DNA of 64,000 nt from JAGMES01 sp023128035 (lineage in GTDB: Bacteria > Bacillota > Halanaerobiia > DY22613). Where the stretch lies: contig DAOVRZ010000009.1 of NCBI GenBank assembly GCA_030627905.1, forward strand, positions 15,440-79,439, read 5' to 3'. This document shows positions 1-9,061 of this stretch, one piece after another. Numbering within the stretch: position 1 is the first letter of the stretch; every line of letters starts with the position of its first letter. The translations under genes were made by a program, and so were the position numbers. The notes under the pieces were generated by a model. The model saw nothing but the letters and a program-made list of their open reading frames with translations. It did not search any database and was not told the origin of the DNA.

Positions 1-818
1 CTAAAATTCCATTCATCATCACTATATTTCTCACGAATTAGCTTTTCAGTTAACTCTTTTTCCTCCCTAGTCAATTCACCTAGCTCCAAGTCTATCTTTA
101 AAGCCTCTTGAAACCCTTCCCGTAAAGCATTAACTAGAGTAACATAAGGATAGCGATTACCCAAAACCTCATCTATAGAAGTTGCTTTATCACAAAAGAT
201 ATTTTTCATCCTTTTCTTGATCCTATCACTACTAAATCTGAGCACAGAAAACAACTTATCGACATCCATCGTATTTAAGATAGAACCATGTTGTAAGATC
301 ACACCCTGCTGTCGATTTTGAGCACTTCCCACCATTTTTTTACCATCTACAGCAATCTCATACCAGGATGGAGCATCAAAACAGGCTGAACTATCAAATG
401 GATTTAATGCTTTCCGACCCTTTTTCTCTAATGAAACCATCTCTGCTGGAATTCCTAATCTATGTAAACCTTCTAGAATTCCTTTACTGATCACCTTATA
501 AGATTCAATTACCGTTGATGGAAACATAGGATCTGACTCTAGAGCTGTCAAACTATAGGTTAACTCATCATCATGCAACACTGCCCGACCTCCAGTAAGG
601 CGACGGATAATCCCGATTCCTTGCCTTTTGCATGATTCAACATCAATTTCATCACTCATCTTTTGAAAATATCCTATAGAAATCGAAGCAGGTAGCCACC
701 CATAAAATCGAATTGTGGGAGGAACTTTTCCCTGAGATAACAAAATTATATTTGCTTCATCCAACGCCATATTATAAGCAGGAGATTGAAATCCTGTGTT
801 TAATAATCGCCATTTCAT
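1..818 (-). CDS. lipM: LipM-type octanoyltransferase (partial, C-terminus outside window)
   Basis: Reading leftward from an ATG at 818 the frame stays open for 272 codons and runs off the window. It belongs to the biotin/lipoate protein ligase fold (BPL_LplA_LipB). The RRLTGGRAVLHDDELTYS block is at residues 72-89 and an ACFDAPSWYE block places a Cys at residue 146, close to the catalytic Cys150 of Bacillus LipM; GSAQNRQQGVILQHGSIL follows. This favours an octanoyl-ACP:GcvH transferase over an ATP-dependent lipoate ligase. The family is about 280 residues, so little is missing. The ATG overlaps the stop of the upstream radical-SAM gene by 4 bp, tying it to the glycine-cleavage operon. A lipoate ligase remains the alternative. 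Confidence 0.8.
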   Translation of the reverse strand, partial: MKWRLLNTGFQSPAYNMALDEANIILLSQGKVPPTIRFYGWLPASISIGYFQKMSDEIDVESCKRQGIGIIRRLTGGRAVLHDDELTYSLTALESDPMFPSTVIESYKVISKGILEGLHRLGIPAEMVSLEKKGRKALNPFDSSACFDAPSWYEIAVDGKKMVGSAQNRQQGVILQHGSILNTMDVDKLFSVLRFSSDRIKKRMKNIFCDKATSIDEVLGNRYPYVTLVNALREGFQEALKIDLELGELTREEKELTEKLIREKYSDDEWNF

Positions 819-1816
819 TTGAAAGCTCTCACCTTCCTTTCCCACATTTGAAAGACCCTACTGATCTCAATCGCTGACCAAATAGCAGCCATTTTTATTG
901 CTTTTAATGTTTCGTCAAAGATCAAAGGAATTGGATAATTATAGATAACCCCACCTGGTCGTTCGTTGTAATATGGTCTATTACAATCTGGACATCCACT
1001 GGTCTCAAATGCTTTCCCATTTAAAATAAAAGATAATATTTCCTCACTACTCTTATTAAAATCAACCAATCGATCTCTTGAAAATTTAAAATTTTCTATT
1101 CGATAGCCACACTCAAATATGAGATAACGGGCAATCTGACTTCGCCGATACTTTCTTTCATCAGGCTGTGGATGTTCTTTAAGTGGAGTACCCTTTAAAG
1201 GTGTAAAAGCAAAAAGTGCCACTAGCACATTACTTTCCGCCAGATCACACATAATTCGGATCAATTCTTCCTCTGTCTCTCCTAAACCCACTATGATATG
1301 GGTTCCAATTCTACCTGGAAAAGTTCTAGCGGCTTTTTTAAGAAAATCCATTCTTTTTTCAAAAGAGCCACCCTTTATTTCTTCATACATTACTGGATTA
1401 ATTGCATCAAGAGCAATTGTTATTCGATCTACTCCTAAATTTAGCATTCTTTCAATCTCTTCTAAGCTCTTAACACTTTTGGAGACACATAAAGGTAACC
1501 CAGTATTCGCCAACGTTTTAATCTCTTCTTCTAACTCGATATTTTTTCCATCGTCAACAACTTGGATACAACATCTTTTTAATATTCCTTCTTTTTTTGA
1601 TTTATGAAGACCATCAATTACCTGATTTAAGTCATATTCTGGCCAAATTATCCTTGATAGCATCTTAGAATTTGACTCACTATCTTTTGCTTGAGCACAA
1701 AATTTGCAATTTCGCCTACACCCTTCACCATGCATTAAATAAGCTGTTGTTGGTAGTGCATCAATTTTAATCTGTTTTAACCCAAGAAGATGGGCAGTTC
1801 CAATTGATACTCTCAT
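815..1816 (-). CDS. Radical SAM protein, LipS1/LipS2-type lipoyl synthase subunit (333 aa)
   Basis: A CX3CX2C radical-SAM cluster motif is visible at Cys33, Cys37 and Cys40, followed by a biotin-synthase-like barrel (HIIVGLGETEEELIR around residue 173). The C-terminal third carries a second cysteine pair, CPDC at 275-278, followed by NRPYYNERPGG and YNYP, which could bind an auxiliary cluster. Two-protein lipoyl synthases (LipS1 and LipS2, first shown in Thermococcus) insert sulfur into octanoylated lipoyl domains and are unrelated in detail to classical LipA. The gene lies 15 bp after a second radical-SAM gene and overlaps lipM by 4 bp, downstream of gcvH and gcvP. Which of the two subunits it is I cannot say. 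A biotin-synthase-like enzyme of other function is the alternative. Confidence 0.75.
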   Translation of the reverse strand: MRVSIGTAHLLGLKQIKIDALPTTAYLMHGEGCRRNCKFCAQAKDSESNSKMLSRIIWPEYDLNQVIDGLHKSKKEGILKRCCIQVVDDGKNIELEEEIKTLANTGLPLCVSKSVKSLEEIERMLNLGVDRITIALDAINPVMYEEIKGGSFEKRMDFLKKAARTFPGRIGTHIIVGLGETEEELIRIMCDLAESNVLVALFAFTPLKGTPLKEHPQPDERKYRRSQIARYLIFECGYRIENFKFSRDRLVDFNKSSEEILSFILNGKAFETSGCPDCNRPYYNERPGGVIYNYPIPLIFDETLKAIKMAAIWSAIEISRVFQMWERKVRAFK

Positions 1817-1831
1817 CTTTTCACCTCTTCA

Positions 1832-2710
1832 CTAAAATACACAACAATCTTCTGTATTAATAATCTGTAGCCCAAGTTCTTTGGCGCGTTTTATAGCAGG
1901 AGGTGTTGGATTGACCAGTTTATTCAATCCTGTTTCCACTGCATAATAATCAATCTCTGCTCGATATCGCCCTCTAGGTCGCATACATCCTAAATGAATA
2001 GGAATTGTTGGAAACATTATTCTGGCATATGCCATTATGTTTACCACTTCTTCCAATTTAGGCGGCTTTCGATCAGCATAAATCGTACCTTTAGTCGGTA
2101 TGAAAATTATGAAAACTAATCTGTCTAGTCCAAGTTTTGCTAATTGATCTAAGGCTTGATATTCTCCTCTGATCTCTCCACCTTTTAATCCAATACAGAT
2201 ATGTGGGACTACTTTTGTATATCTCTTAAGCATTTGATAAGTTCTGATATAATCATCACCTGTTTTATCTAGATGATAAACCTCTTTAATAGTCAGATCG
2301 TCAACTAAAAAATCAAAGGAAACTACATCTACTTCTCGGTAAATTGCCTGGATCTCTTCCTCTGTGATTAGTCCTACATGAGCATTTACTTTTAATCCCT
2401 CTAAAGCTGGTTTTAATGAGTCAAGTTTTATTGAGACTGAACCTTGCTTACTGCATCCTCCACTGAGTAAACAACTTGTGCTTCCCTGCCTCGCTATCTC
2501 TTCTGCTGCCTTCTCAACAGGAATCATATTTTTAAGGTATTGACCTCCACAGTGGGCACAGTTTAAGTCGCAACTATTTCCAGTCATGGAGATTACAGTG
2601 GTTAGGCGGGGGGTGGATGTAAAGAACTGGCCCGGAAAGTTTGCATTTCTTATCTCCCAGGCCAGTTTTACTCGTTCCCGAAGTTTTCGAGTTAATTCTC
2701 TGATTTCCAA
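1832..2710 (-). CDS. Radical SAM protein, partner LipS1/LipS2-type lipoyl synthase subunit (292 aa)
   Basis: The radical-SAM motif is CDLNCAHC, with Cys47, Cys51 and Cys54. Further conserved-looking cysteines are Cys80 and Cys86 in SCLLSGGC and a CC pair at 289-290 just before the end (EDCCVF), candidates for an auxiliary Fe-S cluster that donates sulfur. The start overlaps the end of gcvPB by 19 bp and the stop is 15 bp before the other radical-SAM gene, so all are probably co-translated. With the neighbouring 333-residue protein it fits the bipartite lipoyl synthase that turns octanoyl-GcvH into lipoyl-GcvH. No classical lipA is seen in the window. Function is inferred from family resemblance plus context. 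Confidence 0.75.
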   Translation of the reverse strand: MEIRELTRKLRERVKLAWEIRNANFPGQFFTSTPRLTTVISMTGNSCDLNCAHCGGQYLKNMIPVEKAAEEIARQGSTSCLLSGGCSKQGSVSIKLDSLKPALEGLKVNAHVGLITEEEIQAIYREVDVVSFDFLVDDLTIKEVYHLDKTGDDYIRTYQMLKRYTKVVPHICIGLKGGEIRGEYQALDQLAKLGLDRLVFIIFIPTKGTIYADRKPPKLEEVVNIMAYARIMFPTIPIHLGCMRPRGRYRAEIDYYAVETGLNKLVNPTPPAIKRAKELGLQIINTEDCCVF

Positions 2711-4158
2711 CGTAAAATCGGCTTCCTTGCTGCTGTAACTTCATCTAAACGCCCAACCACTGTGTTCAAAGGAGCATTGGTAACGGTTTCAGGGTTTTCT
2801 TCAATCTCTTTCGCAATCCTGATCATTGTTTCAGCAAAAGCATCCAGAGTTTCTTTTCCTTCTGTCTCTGTAGGTTCAATCATCATCGCTTCTTTGACGA
2901 TTAGTGGGAAGTAAATTGTAGGTGGATGATATCTATAATCTATCAATCTCTTAGCAATATCTAAAGTTGATACACCCATCTTCTTCTGTTTTGAACCAGA
3001 TAAGACAAACTCATGCTTGCATACCTGATCAAAAGGTAGTTCGTAATATTCTTTCAAAATTTCTTTAAGATAATTAGCATTTAAAACTGCGTCTTCACTC
3101 GCCTGTCGCAAACCTTCTGCACCCATGGCCAAAATATAGGCAAAAGCTTTTATAATAACAGTAAAGTTTCCATAACAACCTTTCACTTTCCCAATGGATT
3201 CAAGACGGTCATAATCCATAATAAACCGATCTTCTCCGTCAACTTTTTCAATTACAGGTAACGGCATAAAAGGAATTAGTTTTGCTTTTATTCCAACAGG
3301 GCCAGACCCGGGACCACCACCACCATGAGGAGTCGCTAAAGTCTTATGAATATTCAGATGTAACACATCAAATCCCATATCTCCCGGACGAGCTTTTCCC
3401 ATGATGGCATTTGCATTTGCTCCATCATAGTAAAGAAGACCTCCAGCCTCATGAACTATTTCAGCCATCTCTAATATTTCTGTTTCAAAAAGGCCTAGAG
3501 TATTCGGATTTGTCAACATCAATGCTGCTGTCTTTTCATTAACAACTTTTTTTAAAGCCTCCAGATCAACCAAGCCATTATCACCTGATGGGATTTCGAT
3601 AATTTTATAACCGATCATCGAAGCACTGGCTGGATTAGTCCCATGAGCAGAATCAGGTATAATAACTTCCTTTCTATCATGATCACCATTATGTTCATGA
3701 TATGCCTTGATCATCATCAATCCTGTTAACTCACCATGAGCTCCTGCGGCAGGTTGTAAAGTAACTCTATCCATCCCTGTAAGCTCTGCCAGCATTTTTT
3801 CCATATCATATAGAAGTTTTAAATTCCCCTGAACTAACTCTTCAGGCTGATATGGATGGCTTAAAGCAAATCCAGGATAACGAGATACATCTTCGTTGAC
3901 CTTCGGATTATATTTCATTGTACAAGAACCAAGTGGATAAAAACCAGAATCCACTCCAAAGTTTCTATTAGATAACGCAGTAAAATGCCGAACAACATCT
4001 ACTTCACTAACTTCAGGTAGATTAGGCTCATCTTTACGCAAAAAGTTATCAGGAAGTTTTGTATCAATCTCAATTCCAGTAAAATCTTCTTCAGGTAAGG
4101 AGAATCCGACTCGACCAGAGGTACTCATTTCAAAGATTAATTTTTTCCCTTCTCTCAT
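2692..4158 (-). CDS. gcvPB: Glycine dehydrogenase (aminomethyl-transferring) subunit 2
   Basis: This is the PLP-carrying half of the split P-protein, which decarboxylates glycine and passes the aminomethyl group to lipoyl-GcvH. The pyridoxal lysine is visible in NIHKTLATPHGGGGPG at residue 272, preceded by DGANANAI (residues 245-252). Length (488 aa) is normal for the subunit. The start at 4158 has GGAGGGA just upstream and overlaps the gcvPA stop by 4 bp. A second Met at residue 11 is possible but has no better binding site. Expression should follow the glycine riboswitch upstream of gcvT. Confidence 0.96.
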   Translation of the reverse strand: MREGKKLIFEMSTSGRVGFSLPEEDFTGIEIDTKLPDNFLRKDEPNLPEVSEVDVVRHFTALSNRNFGVDSGFYPLGSCTMKYNPKVNEDVSRYPGFALSHPYQPEELVQGNLKLLYDMEKMLAELTGMDRVTLQPAAGAHGELTGLMMIKAYHEHNGDHDRKEVIIPDSAHGTNPASASMIGYKIIEIPSGDNGLVDLEALKKVVNEKTAALMLTNPNTLGLFETEILEMAEIVHEAGGLLYYDGANANAIMGKARPGDMGFDVLHLNIHKTLATPHGGGGPGSGPVGIKAKLIPFMPLPVIEKVDGEDRFIMDYDRLESIGKVKGCYGNFTVIIKAFAYILAMGAEGLRQASEDAVLNANYLKEILKEYYELPFDQVCKHEFVLSGSKQKKMGVSTLDIAKRLIDYRYHPPTIYFPLIVKEAMMIEPTETEGKETLDAFAETMIRIAKEIEENPETVTNAPLNTVVGRLDEVTAARKPILRWKSEN

Positions 4159-5504
4159 TTGGCGATTCCCTCCAATACCTTTATAAATTGATCCATCTCT
4201 TCTTTACTTCTTTTTTCAGTGACAGCAACTAAAAAACATTTTGCTAATTCAGGATAATCTTTGCCTAATGGATATCCTCCCAAAATCTTATGGTCAACCA
4301 TAGTTTTAAGGATTTCTTCGATATTGTACACAGATTCCACAACAAATTCTTTAAAGAAAGGATCAGCAAATCTTACCGTAAATCCAGAAATTTGATTTAT
4401 TTGCTCAGCAAAATAATGAGCCTTTTTGAACGAACTTTCTGCTACCTGACGTAAGCCTTTCTTTCCCATTAGAGATAAATAAATTAAGGCTGCAAGTGCA
4501 TTTAAAGCCTGATTCGAACAAATATTGGAAGTTGCCCGTTGACGACGAATATGTTGTTCTCTTGTCTGTAAAGTTAACACATATCCTCTATTGCCATCAT
4601 GATCAGTAGTTTGACCAACAATTCGCCCAGGCATCTGACGAACTAATTTTTGTTTAGTTGCCATAAAACCAAATGATGGACCTCCGAAATTGAGCGAATT
4701 CCCTAAACTCTGACCTTCACCTACTACAATATCTGCTCCTAAGGATGCCGGATCTTTTAGCATCCCCAAAGAAATTGGATCAGCATTAATCACCATCAAA
4801 CTATCATTTTCATGAGCTTTATCAGCAACCATTTTTAGGTCTTCAATAATTCCAAAAAAGTTAGGATATTGACAGATCACTGCTGCGATATCTTCTGTCA
4901 ATTTTGACTCTAAATCTTTGAGATCAGTCATCCCATCTTTCATTTCTATCTCTAACAGATTTAATTCAGCTTTTTCAAAATAAGTTTTCACAACTTCACG
5001 AGCTTCGGGATGAACAGTCTTTGAGATCAAGACTGTATTGCGTTTCCTCTTCGCATTTATAGCCATAAGGCCTGCTTCAGCTGTTGCCGTTGCTCCATCA
5101 TACATAGAAGCATTTGAAACATCCATTCCCGTTAATTCAGAGATCATAGTTTGAAACTCAAAAATTGCCTGCAAATAACCCTGACTCATTTCAGCTTGAT
5201 ACGGAGTATAGGCGGTATAAAATTCAGAGCGTAATAACATATGATCTACTACAGCAGGAACATAATGATCATAATAACCTGCTCCTAAAAAGCAAGCATA
5301 ATCCTCAGAAGTTCCATTCATCTTACTTAAATCTTTACAAATCTTTATAATCTCCATCTCTGAATACGGATGGCTTAGATTCAAACGTTCTTTTAATCGA
5401 AGAGATTCGGGAATATCGCTAAAAAGTTCGTCTACCGATTGAATCCCGATCCTTTTCATCAACTCATTGCGTTCTTCTGGAGTATGGGATAGATAAGGGA
5501 ACAT
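4155..5504 (-). CDS. gcvPA: Glycine dehydrogenase (aminomethyl-transferring) subunit 1
   Basis: N-terminal half of the two-subunit P-protein of the glycine cleavage system; it pairs with GcvPB to form the active decarboxylase. The start MFPYLSHTPEERNEMLK-like region (here MFPYLSHTPEERNELMKRIG) and the YYDHYVPAVVDHML and TAYTPYQAEMSQG blocks are hallmark sequences. It lacks the PLP lysine, as expected for this subunit. Length 449 aa is standard. It starts 3 bp after gcvH and overlaps gcvPB by 4 bp, so subunit stoichiometry is probably set by translational coupling. Confidence 0.96.
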   Translation of the reverse strand: MFPYLSHTPEERNELMKRIGIQSVDELFSDIPESLRLKERLNLSHPYSEMEIIKICKDLSKMNGTSEDYACFLGAGYYDHYVPAVVDHMLLRSEFYTAYTPYQAEMSQGYLQAIFEFQTMISELTGMDVSNASMYDGATATAEAGLMAINAKRKRNTVLISKTVHPEAREVVKTYFEKAELNLLEIEMKDGMTDLKDLESKLTEDIAAVICQYPNFFGIIEDLKMVADKAHENDSLMVINADPISLGMLKDPASLGADIVVGEGQSLGNSLNFGGPSFGFMATKQKLVRQMPGRIVGQTTDHDGNRGYVLTLQTREQHIRRQRATSNICSNQALNALAALIYLSLMGKKGLRQVAESSFKKAHYFAEQINQISGFTVRFADPFFKEFVVESVYNIEEILKTMVDHKILGGYPLGKDYPELAKCFLVAVTEKRSKEEMDQFIKVLEGIAK

Positions 5505-5507
5505 TCC

Positions 5508-5891
5508 TTATTCCTCCTCAGCACAGAATTTTTCATATTCCTCAACATCCAACATCTCATCTAACTGACTAAGATCAACAGGTTTGACTTTAATCATCCA
5601 GTTTTCATATGGTTCTTCATTAATACGCTCAGGAGAATCCACAAGCTTTTCATTTGCCTCCAAAATTTTACAATCAAAAGGCATATACACATCTGAAGTA
5701 GCCTTTACCGAATCAACTACAGCAAAACTATCACTTATCGAAAATTCGTCTCCAACTTCAGGCAATTCAACAAAAACAATATCACCTAATTGATGTTGCG
5801 CAAAATCTGTGATTCCGATAAATACCTCTTCACCTTCTACTCTTAACCACTCATGTTCTTTAGTATACTTTAAATTTCTCTCTAATCTCAT
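5508..5891 (-). CDS. gcvH: Glycine cleavage system H protein
   Basis: The lipoyl carrier that shuttles the aminomethyl intermediate between P, T and L proteins. The lipoyl-lysine site is Lys63 in VDSVKATSD (the usual motif is ESVKA). At 127 residues it is full length. An AAGGAGGGA site precedes the ATG. It is the presumed substrate of the octanoyltransferase and the two radical-SAM proteins encoded at the distal end of the same operon. No lpd (L protein) is in the window. Confidence 0.97.
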   Translation of the reverse strand: MRLERNLKYTKEHEWLRVEGEEVFIGITDFAQHQLGDIVFVELPEVGDEFSISDSFAVVDSVKATSDVYMPFDCKILEANEKLVDSPERINEEPYENWMIKVKPVDLSQLDEMLDVEEYEKFCAEEE

Positions 5892-5952
5892 TTTTTGTCC
5901 CTCCTTGAAATTTTTTTTAGTTTATATAAATACTTTTTTATAGTGTGTATAA

Positions 5953-7056
5953 TCACTTTTTATAGTTTTTCTTATAAAACGGTGTTGTAATAACCTTTGC
6001 CTTTAACTCCCGTTTACCACGAATAATTTCAAACTCTGTACCTACTTCAGTGTATTCAGTTTTTACCAAGGCTAAACCAATATTTTTATCTAAAGTAGGA
6101 GAATATGAACCTGTTGTAACAAATCCAATAACTTCTCCATCTTTGGAAACTTTAAACTCAGCTCGTGGAACTCCACGATCAATCATTTCAAAACCAACCA
6201 ATTTCCGTGAAAGGCCTTCTTGTTTCTGAGCTACAAGAACATCTTTCCCGATAAAATTATCAACATCCAGTTTTACAAAAAAGCCTAATTTCGCTTCAAG
6301 AGGAGTAATCTCCTGAGAAATTTCGTGCCCATAAAGAGGGAGAACTGCTTCAAACCGAAGGGTATCACGAGCCCCTAGTCCAATCGGCTTAACTTCCAAA
6401 TCTTTACCTGTCTCTAAAATTAAATCCCACACATACACAGCATCTTCAGGTTTTAGATAAATCTCAAAACCATCTTCACCAGTATAGCCAGTTCTGGATA
6501 TTAATACATCTTTTGTTCCTATTTCAGTTTCTGCAAAATAGAAGAATTTAATACTCGAAAGATTATAGGCAGTAAGCTTTTGTAAAATTTCTTCTGCTTT
6601 TGGACCCTGTAAAGCCAGTTGAGCAACCTCATTGGAAATATTCTTTATATGTACATCATATTCTTTTTTTTGATCAACAATCCATGCATAATCTTTTTCA
6701 ATATTTGAAGCATTAATCACCAGCATATAATGTGAAGTTGAATATTTATAAACCAATAAATCATCAACCACACCACCCTCAGAATAACACATCAGATTAT
6801 ATTGAACCTGCTTTTCTTTCATCTTTTTTACATTGTTAGTTACCAGAGACTGAATAAATTTTTCTGCATCTCTGCCAGTAACCTCGACTTCTCCCATATG
6901 CGAAACATCGAAAAGACCAGCATCATTTCGCACAGCATGGTGTTCCTCAATAATTGAAGAAAATTGTACTGGCATCTCCCAACCACCGAACTCAACAAGT
7001 TTACCCCCGTACTTAGCATAGACTTCATAAAGGGGTGTTCTTTTTGGAGCATCCAT
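5953..7056 (-). CDS. gcvT: Glycine cleavage system T protein (aminomethyltransferase)
   Basis: Transfers the methylene group from aminomethyl-lipoyl-GcvH to tetrahydrofolate, releasing ammonia. Recognisable blocks are RTPLYEVYAKYGGKLVEFGG at the N-terminus, VSHMGEVEVTG, and GYTGEDGFEIYL in the middle. The length of 367 aa is typical. It is the first gene of the operon, about 190 bp downstream of a tandem glycine riboswitch and its terminator, with AAGGAGGGAT before the ATG. A 61-bp AT-rich gap separates it from gcvH. Confidence 0.97.
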   Translation of the reverse strand: MDAPKRTPLYEVYAKYGGKLVEFGGWEMPVQFSSIIEEHHAVRNDAGLFDVSHMGEVEVTGRDAEKFIQSLVTNNVKKMKEKQVQYNLMCYSEGGVVDDLLVYKYSTSHYMLVINASNIEKDYAWIVDQKKEYDVHIKNISNEVAQLALQGPKAEEILQKLTAYNLSSIKFFYFAETEIGTKDVLISRTGYTGEDGFEIYLKPEDAVYVWDLILETGKDLEVKPIGLGARDTLRFEAVLPLYGHEISQEITPLEAKLGFFVKLDVDNFIGKDVLVAQKQEGLSRKLVGFEMIDRGVPRAEFKVSKDGEVIGFVTTGSYSPTLDKNIGLALVKTEYTEVGTEFEIIRGKRELKAKVITTPFYKKNYKK

Positions 7057-7242
7057 TAATAAAATCCCTCCTTATTTGATTTTTATAGATATAAACAAAC
7101 TTAACGTTTTAATATTCTTTAAAGGTAATTCTTCTTTATATATTACATATTATCTACAGTATAATAAAAAAGGATACAATAAAATAGTATTCAGTTGCAT
7201 CTGCAAAAATCATCAAAATTCTTTGTGAAATTTTGAATTAAT

Positions 7243-7275
7243 AAAAAAGAGGAGCATAGATTAACTATGCTCCTC
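7243..7275 (-). terminator. Intrinsic terminator of the glycine riboswitch
   Basis: An 11-bp perfect stem (GAGGAGCATAG with its complement, 5-nt loop) is followed on the minus strand by six U. Its 5' arm begins right after, and partly overlaps, the 3' strand of aptamer 2 (ACAGAGG), so glycine binding can block its formation. It stands between the aptamers and gcvT, consistent with an ON switch acting on transcription. Confidence 0.9.
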
Positions 7276-7277
7276 TG

Positions 7278-7450
7278 TTCATGACCTGAGAGTTTATACA
7301 CCCAAAAAAGCGTGTTTTGCACCTTCGGTGTTTTTCAATTCGAAAAACGTTTTCAGAGGTACTGTCCAGATACAGTCCTGTTGCCTGAGAGATTCACTAA
7401 ACTGTTAGCTTGCTCCTTCGGCTTTCCTCTAATAGGAAATCTCCTGCATC
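7278..7450 (-). promoter_or_regulatory. Tandem glycine riboswitch upstream of gcvT
   Basis: Read on the minus strand, aptamer 1 has the conserved GCCGAAGGAGCAA and CTCTCAGGCAACAGGAC segments (about 7446-7350). Aptamer 2 has CACCGAAGGTGCAA and AACTCTCAGGTCATGAACAGAGG (about 7345-7276). Both internal hallmarks of the glycine class are present in each. The switch precedes a terminator and the gcvT-H-PA-PB-lipS-lipS-lipM operon, so glycine should switch on both the cleavage enzyme and its lipoylation. A weak -10 (TATAAT at 7464-7469) lies just upstream. Confidence 0.93.
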
Positions 7451-7567
7451 TATCATCCAGCACATTATATTTACTTTTCAAAATTCTTTTATGTTTATAT
7501 ATATACGACATGATTAAGAATTTTCCTTCTTTTAAAAAACTTTTTTATATTTTTTCATAAAAATATT

Positions 7568-9022
7568 TTATACAAGACAACTCTTATTACTTCTAATTAA
7601 TCCTTTTTTCATATTATATAGATCATCCGAAATATTTACATGATAAATATGTGGATTTTCAAAACGTTTATACCCATCAGATAATAAATTCATTTCACTT
7701 CTACAATATTCTTTAATTTGATTTAATGAAGGTACTTCATAAAAAAGTTTACCATCCACATAAATTGGCTCTAATAAATCTTTTATTGCGAAGGAACCTG
7801 ATTTTAGAACCATTTTTTTCCACGAATGATGTTCATCCATAAGGATGATATCTTGATCAGATGAGAAATTTTCATGATCTAAAATAACTAAATCAGCAAT
7901 CATTTTTGAATGATCTTTTGCATAAAACCTTAAAACACGTTTGAGCCCAGGGTTAGTTATTTTCTCTATATTATTGCTTACTTTAAGCTTAGGTACAAAT
8001 GAATCATTAATTTTAAGTGCAGAGAGTTTATACACTCCACCGAAAGCTGGATCATCCTTTGCGGTAATAAGATTAGTTCCTACTCCCCATGTCGTCACTT
8101 TTGCTCCCTGTATTTTTAAACTTTGGATTAATTTTTCGTCCAAATCATTTGAAGCACTTATTACAGCATCAGGAAAACCAGCTCTATCAAGCATTTTTCG
8201 TGCTTTTTTACTAAGATAAGCTATATCACCACTATCTAAACGAATACCATAAAGTTTAGATTTAACACCTTTTTCCTTTAATTCCTCAAATACTTTGATT
8301 GCATTTGGAACGCCACATTTTAGAGTATCAAATGTGTCAACTAAAAGAATACAAGCATCTGGATATATTTCAGCATATTTTCTAAAAGCTTCGATTTCAG
8401 ATTCAAAACTCATAACCCAACTATGTGCATGTGTCCCTTTAGGCGAAGTTCCAAACAGTTGTGAAGCTAAAACATTTGAAGTAGCATTACACCCTCCGAT
8501 AATTGCTGCTCTAGCTCCAAAAACACCTGCGTCTGCTCCCTGAGCTCGTCTAAGTCCAAATTCAAGTAGAATATCATCTTTACCAATAGCCCATCTTATT
8601 CTTGAAGATTTTGTAGCAATAAGTGATTGATGATTTATAATGTTTAATATAGTGGTTTCTATTAGCTGTGCCTCAATTATTGACGCTGTAATTCTCATTA
8701 TTGGTTCTTTAGGAAATATTAAAGTTCCCTCTGGAACAGAAAGTATATCTCCTGTAAATTTGATATTTGAAAGATACTGAAGAAAATCTTCATCAAAAGT
8801 ATTTAAACTTCTGAAATACTCTATATCTTCATCATAAAAACCAAAATTATCTATGTATTCAATCACTTGTTCTAGGCCTGCAAAAATAGAATATCCTCCA
8901 TCAAAAGGATTGCGTCGATAATAAACATCAAAGTTAGCTACAAGATCTTTCATACCATTTTTATAATAACCTTGTGCCATTGTTAATTGATAAAAATCAG
9001 TTAACATTGATAAATTTCTCAT
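7568..9022 (-). CDS. pncB: Nicotinate phosphoribosyltransferase
   Basis: Converts nicotinate, PRPP and ATP to nicotinate mononucleotide in NAD salvage. The N-terminus LSMLTDFYQLTMAQGYYKN is a signature of the family, followed by FDVYYRRNPFDGGYSIFAGL, a GTHAHSWVMSF block and YGIRLDSGD. Length 484 aa matches the longer Firmicute form. An AAGGGG site precedes the ATG. It stands alone between the glycine riboswitch and a 118-bp repeat and is probably monocistronic. Confidence 0.95.
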   Translation of the reverse strand: MRNLSMLTDFYQLTMAQGYYKNGMKDLVANFDVYYRRNPFDGGYSIFAGLEQVIEYIDNFGFYDEDIEYFRSLNTFDEDFLQYLSNIKFTGDILSVPEGTLIFPKEPIMRITASIIEAQLIETTILNIINHQSLIATKSSRIRWAIGKDDILLEFGLRRAQGADAGVFGARAAIIGGCNATSNVLASQLFGTSPKGTHAHSWVMSFESEIEAFRKYAEIYPDACILLVDTFDTLKCGVPNAIKVFEELKEKGVKSKLYGIRLDSGDIAYLSKKARKMLDRAGFPDAVISASNDLDEKLIQSLKIQGAKVTTWGVGTNLITAKDDPAFGGVYKLSALKINDSFVPKLKVSNNIEKITNPGLKRVLRFYAKDHSKMIADLVILDHENFSSDQDIILMDEHHSWKKMVLKSGSFAIKDLLEPIYVDGKLFYEVPSLNQIKEYCRSEMNLLSDGYKRFENPHIYHVNISDDLYNMKKGLIRSNKSCLV

Positions 9023-9061
9023 ATCGTTACCCCTTCCATTTTTAAGAAATCGTTTTCTAAA

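Noticed and set aside
7312..7560. Plus-strand 82-codon frame over the riboswitch
   Set aside because: It lies antisense to the glycine aptamers, has no ribosome binding site and no protein-like composition.
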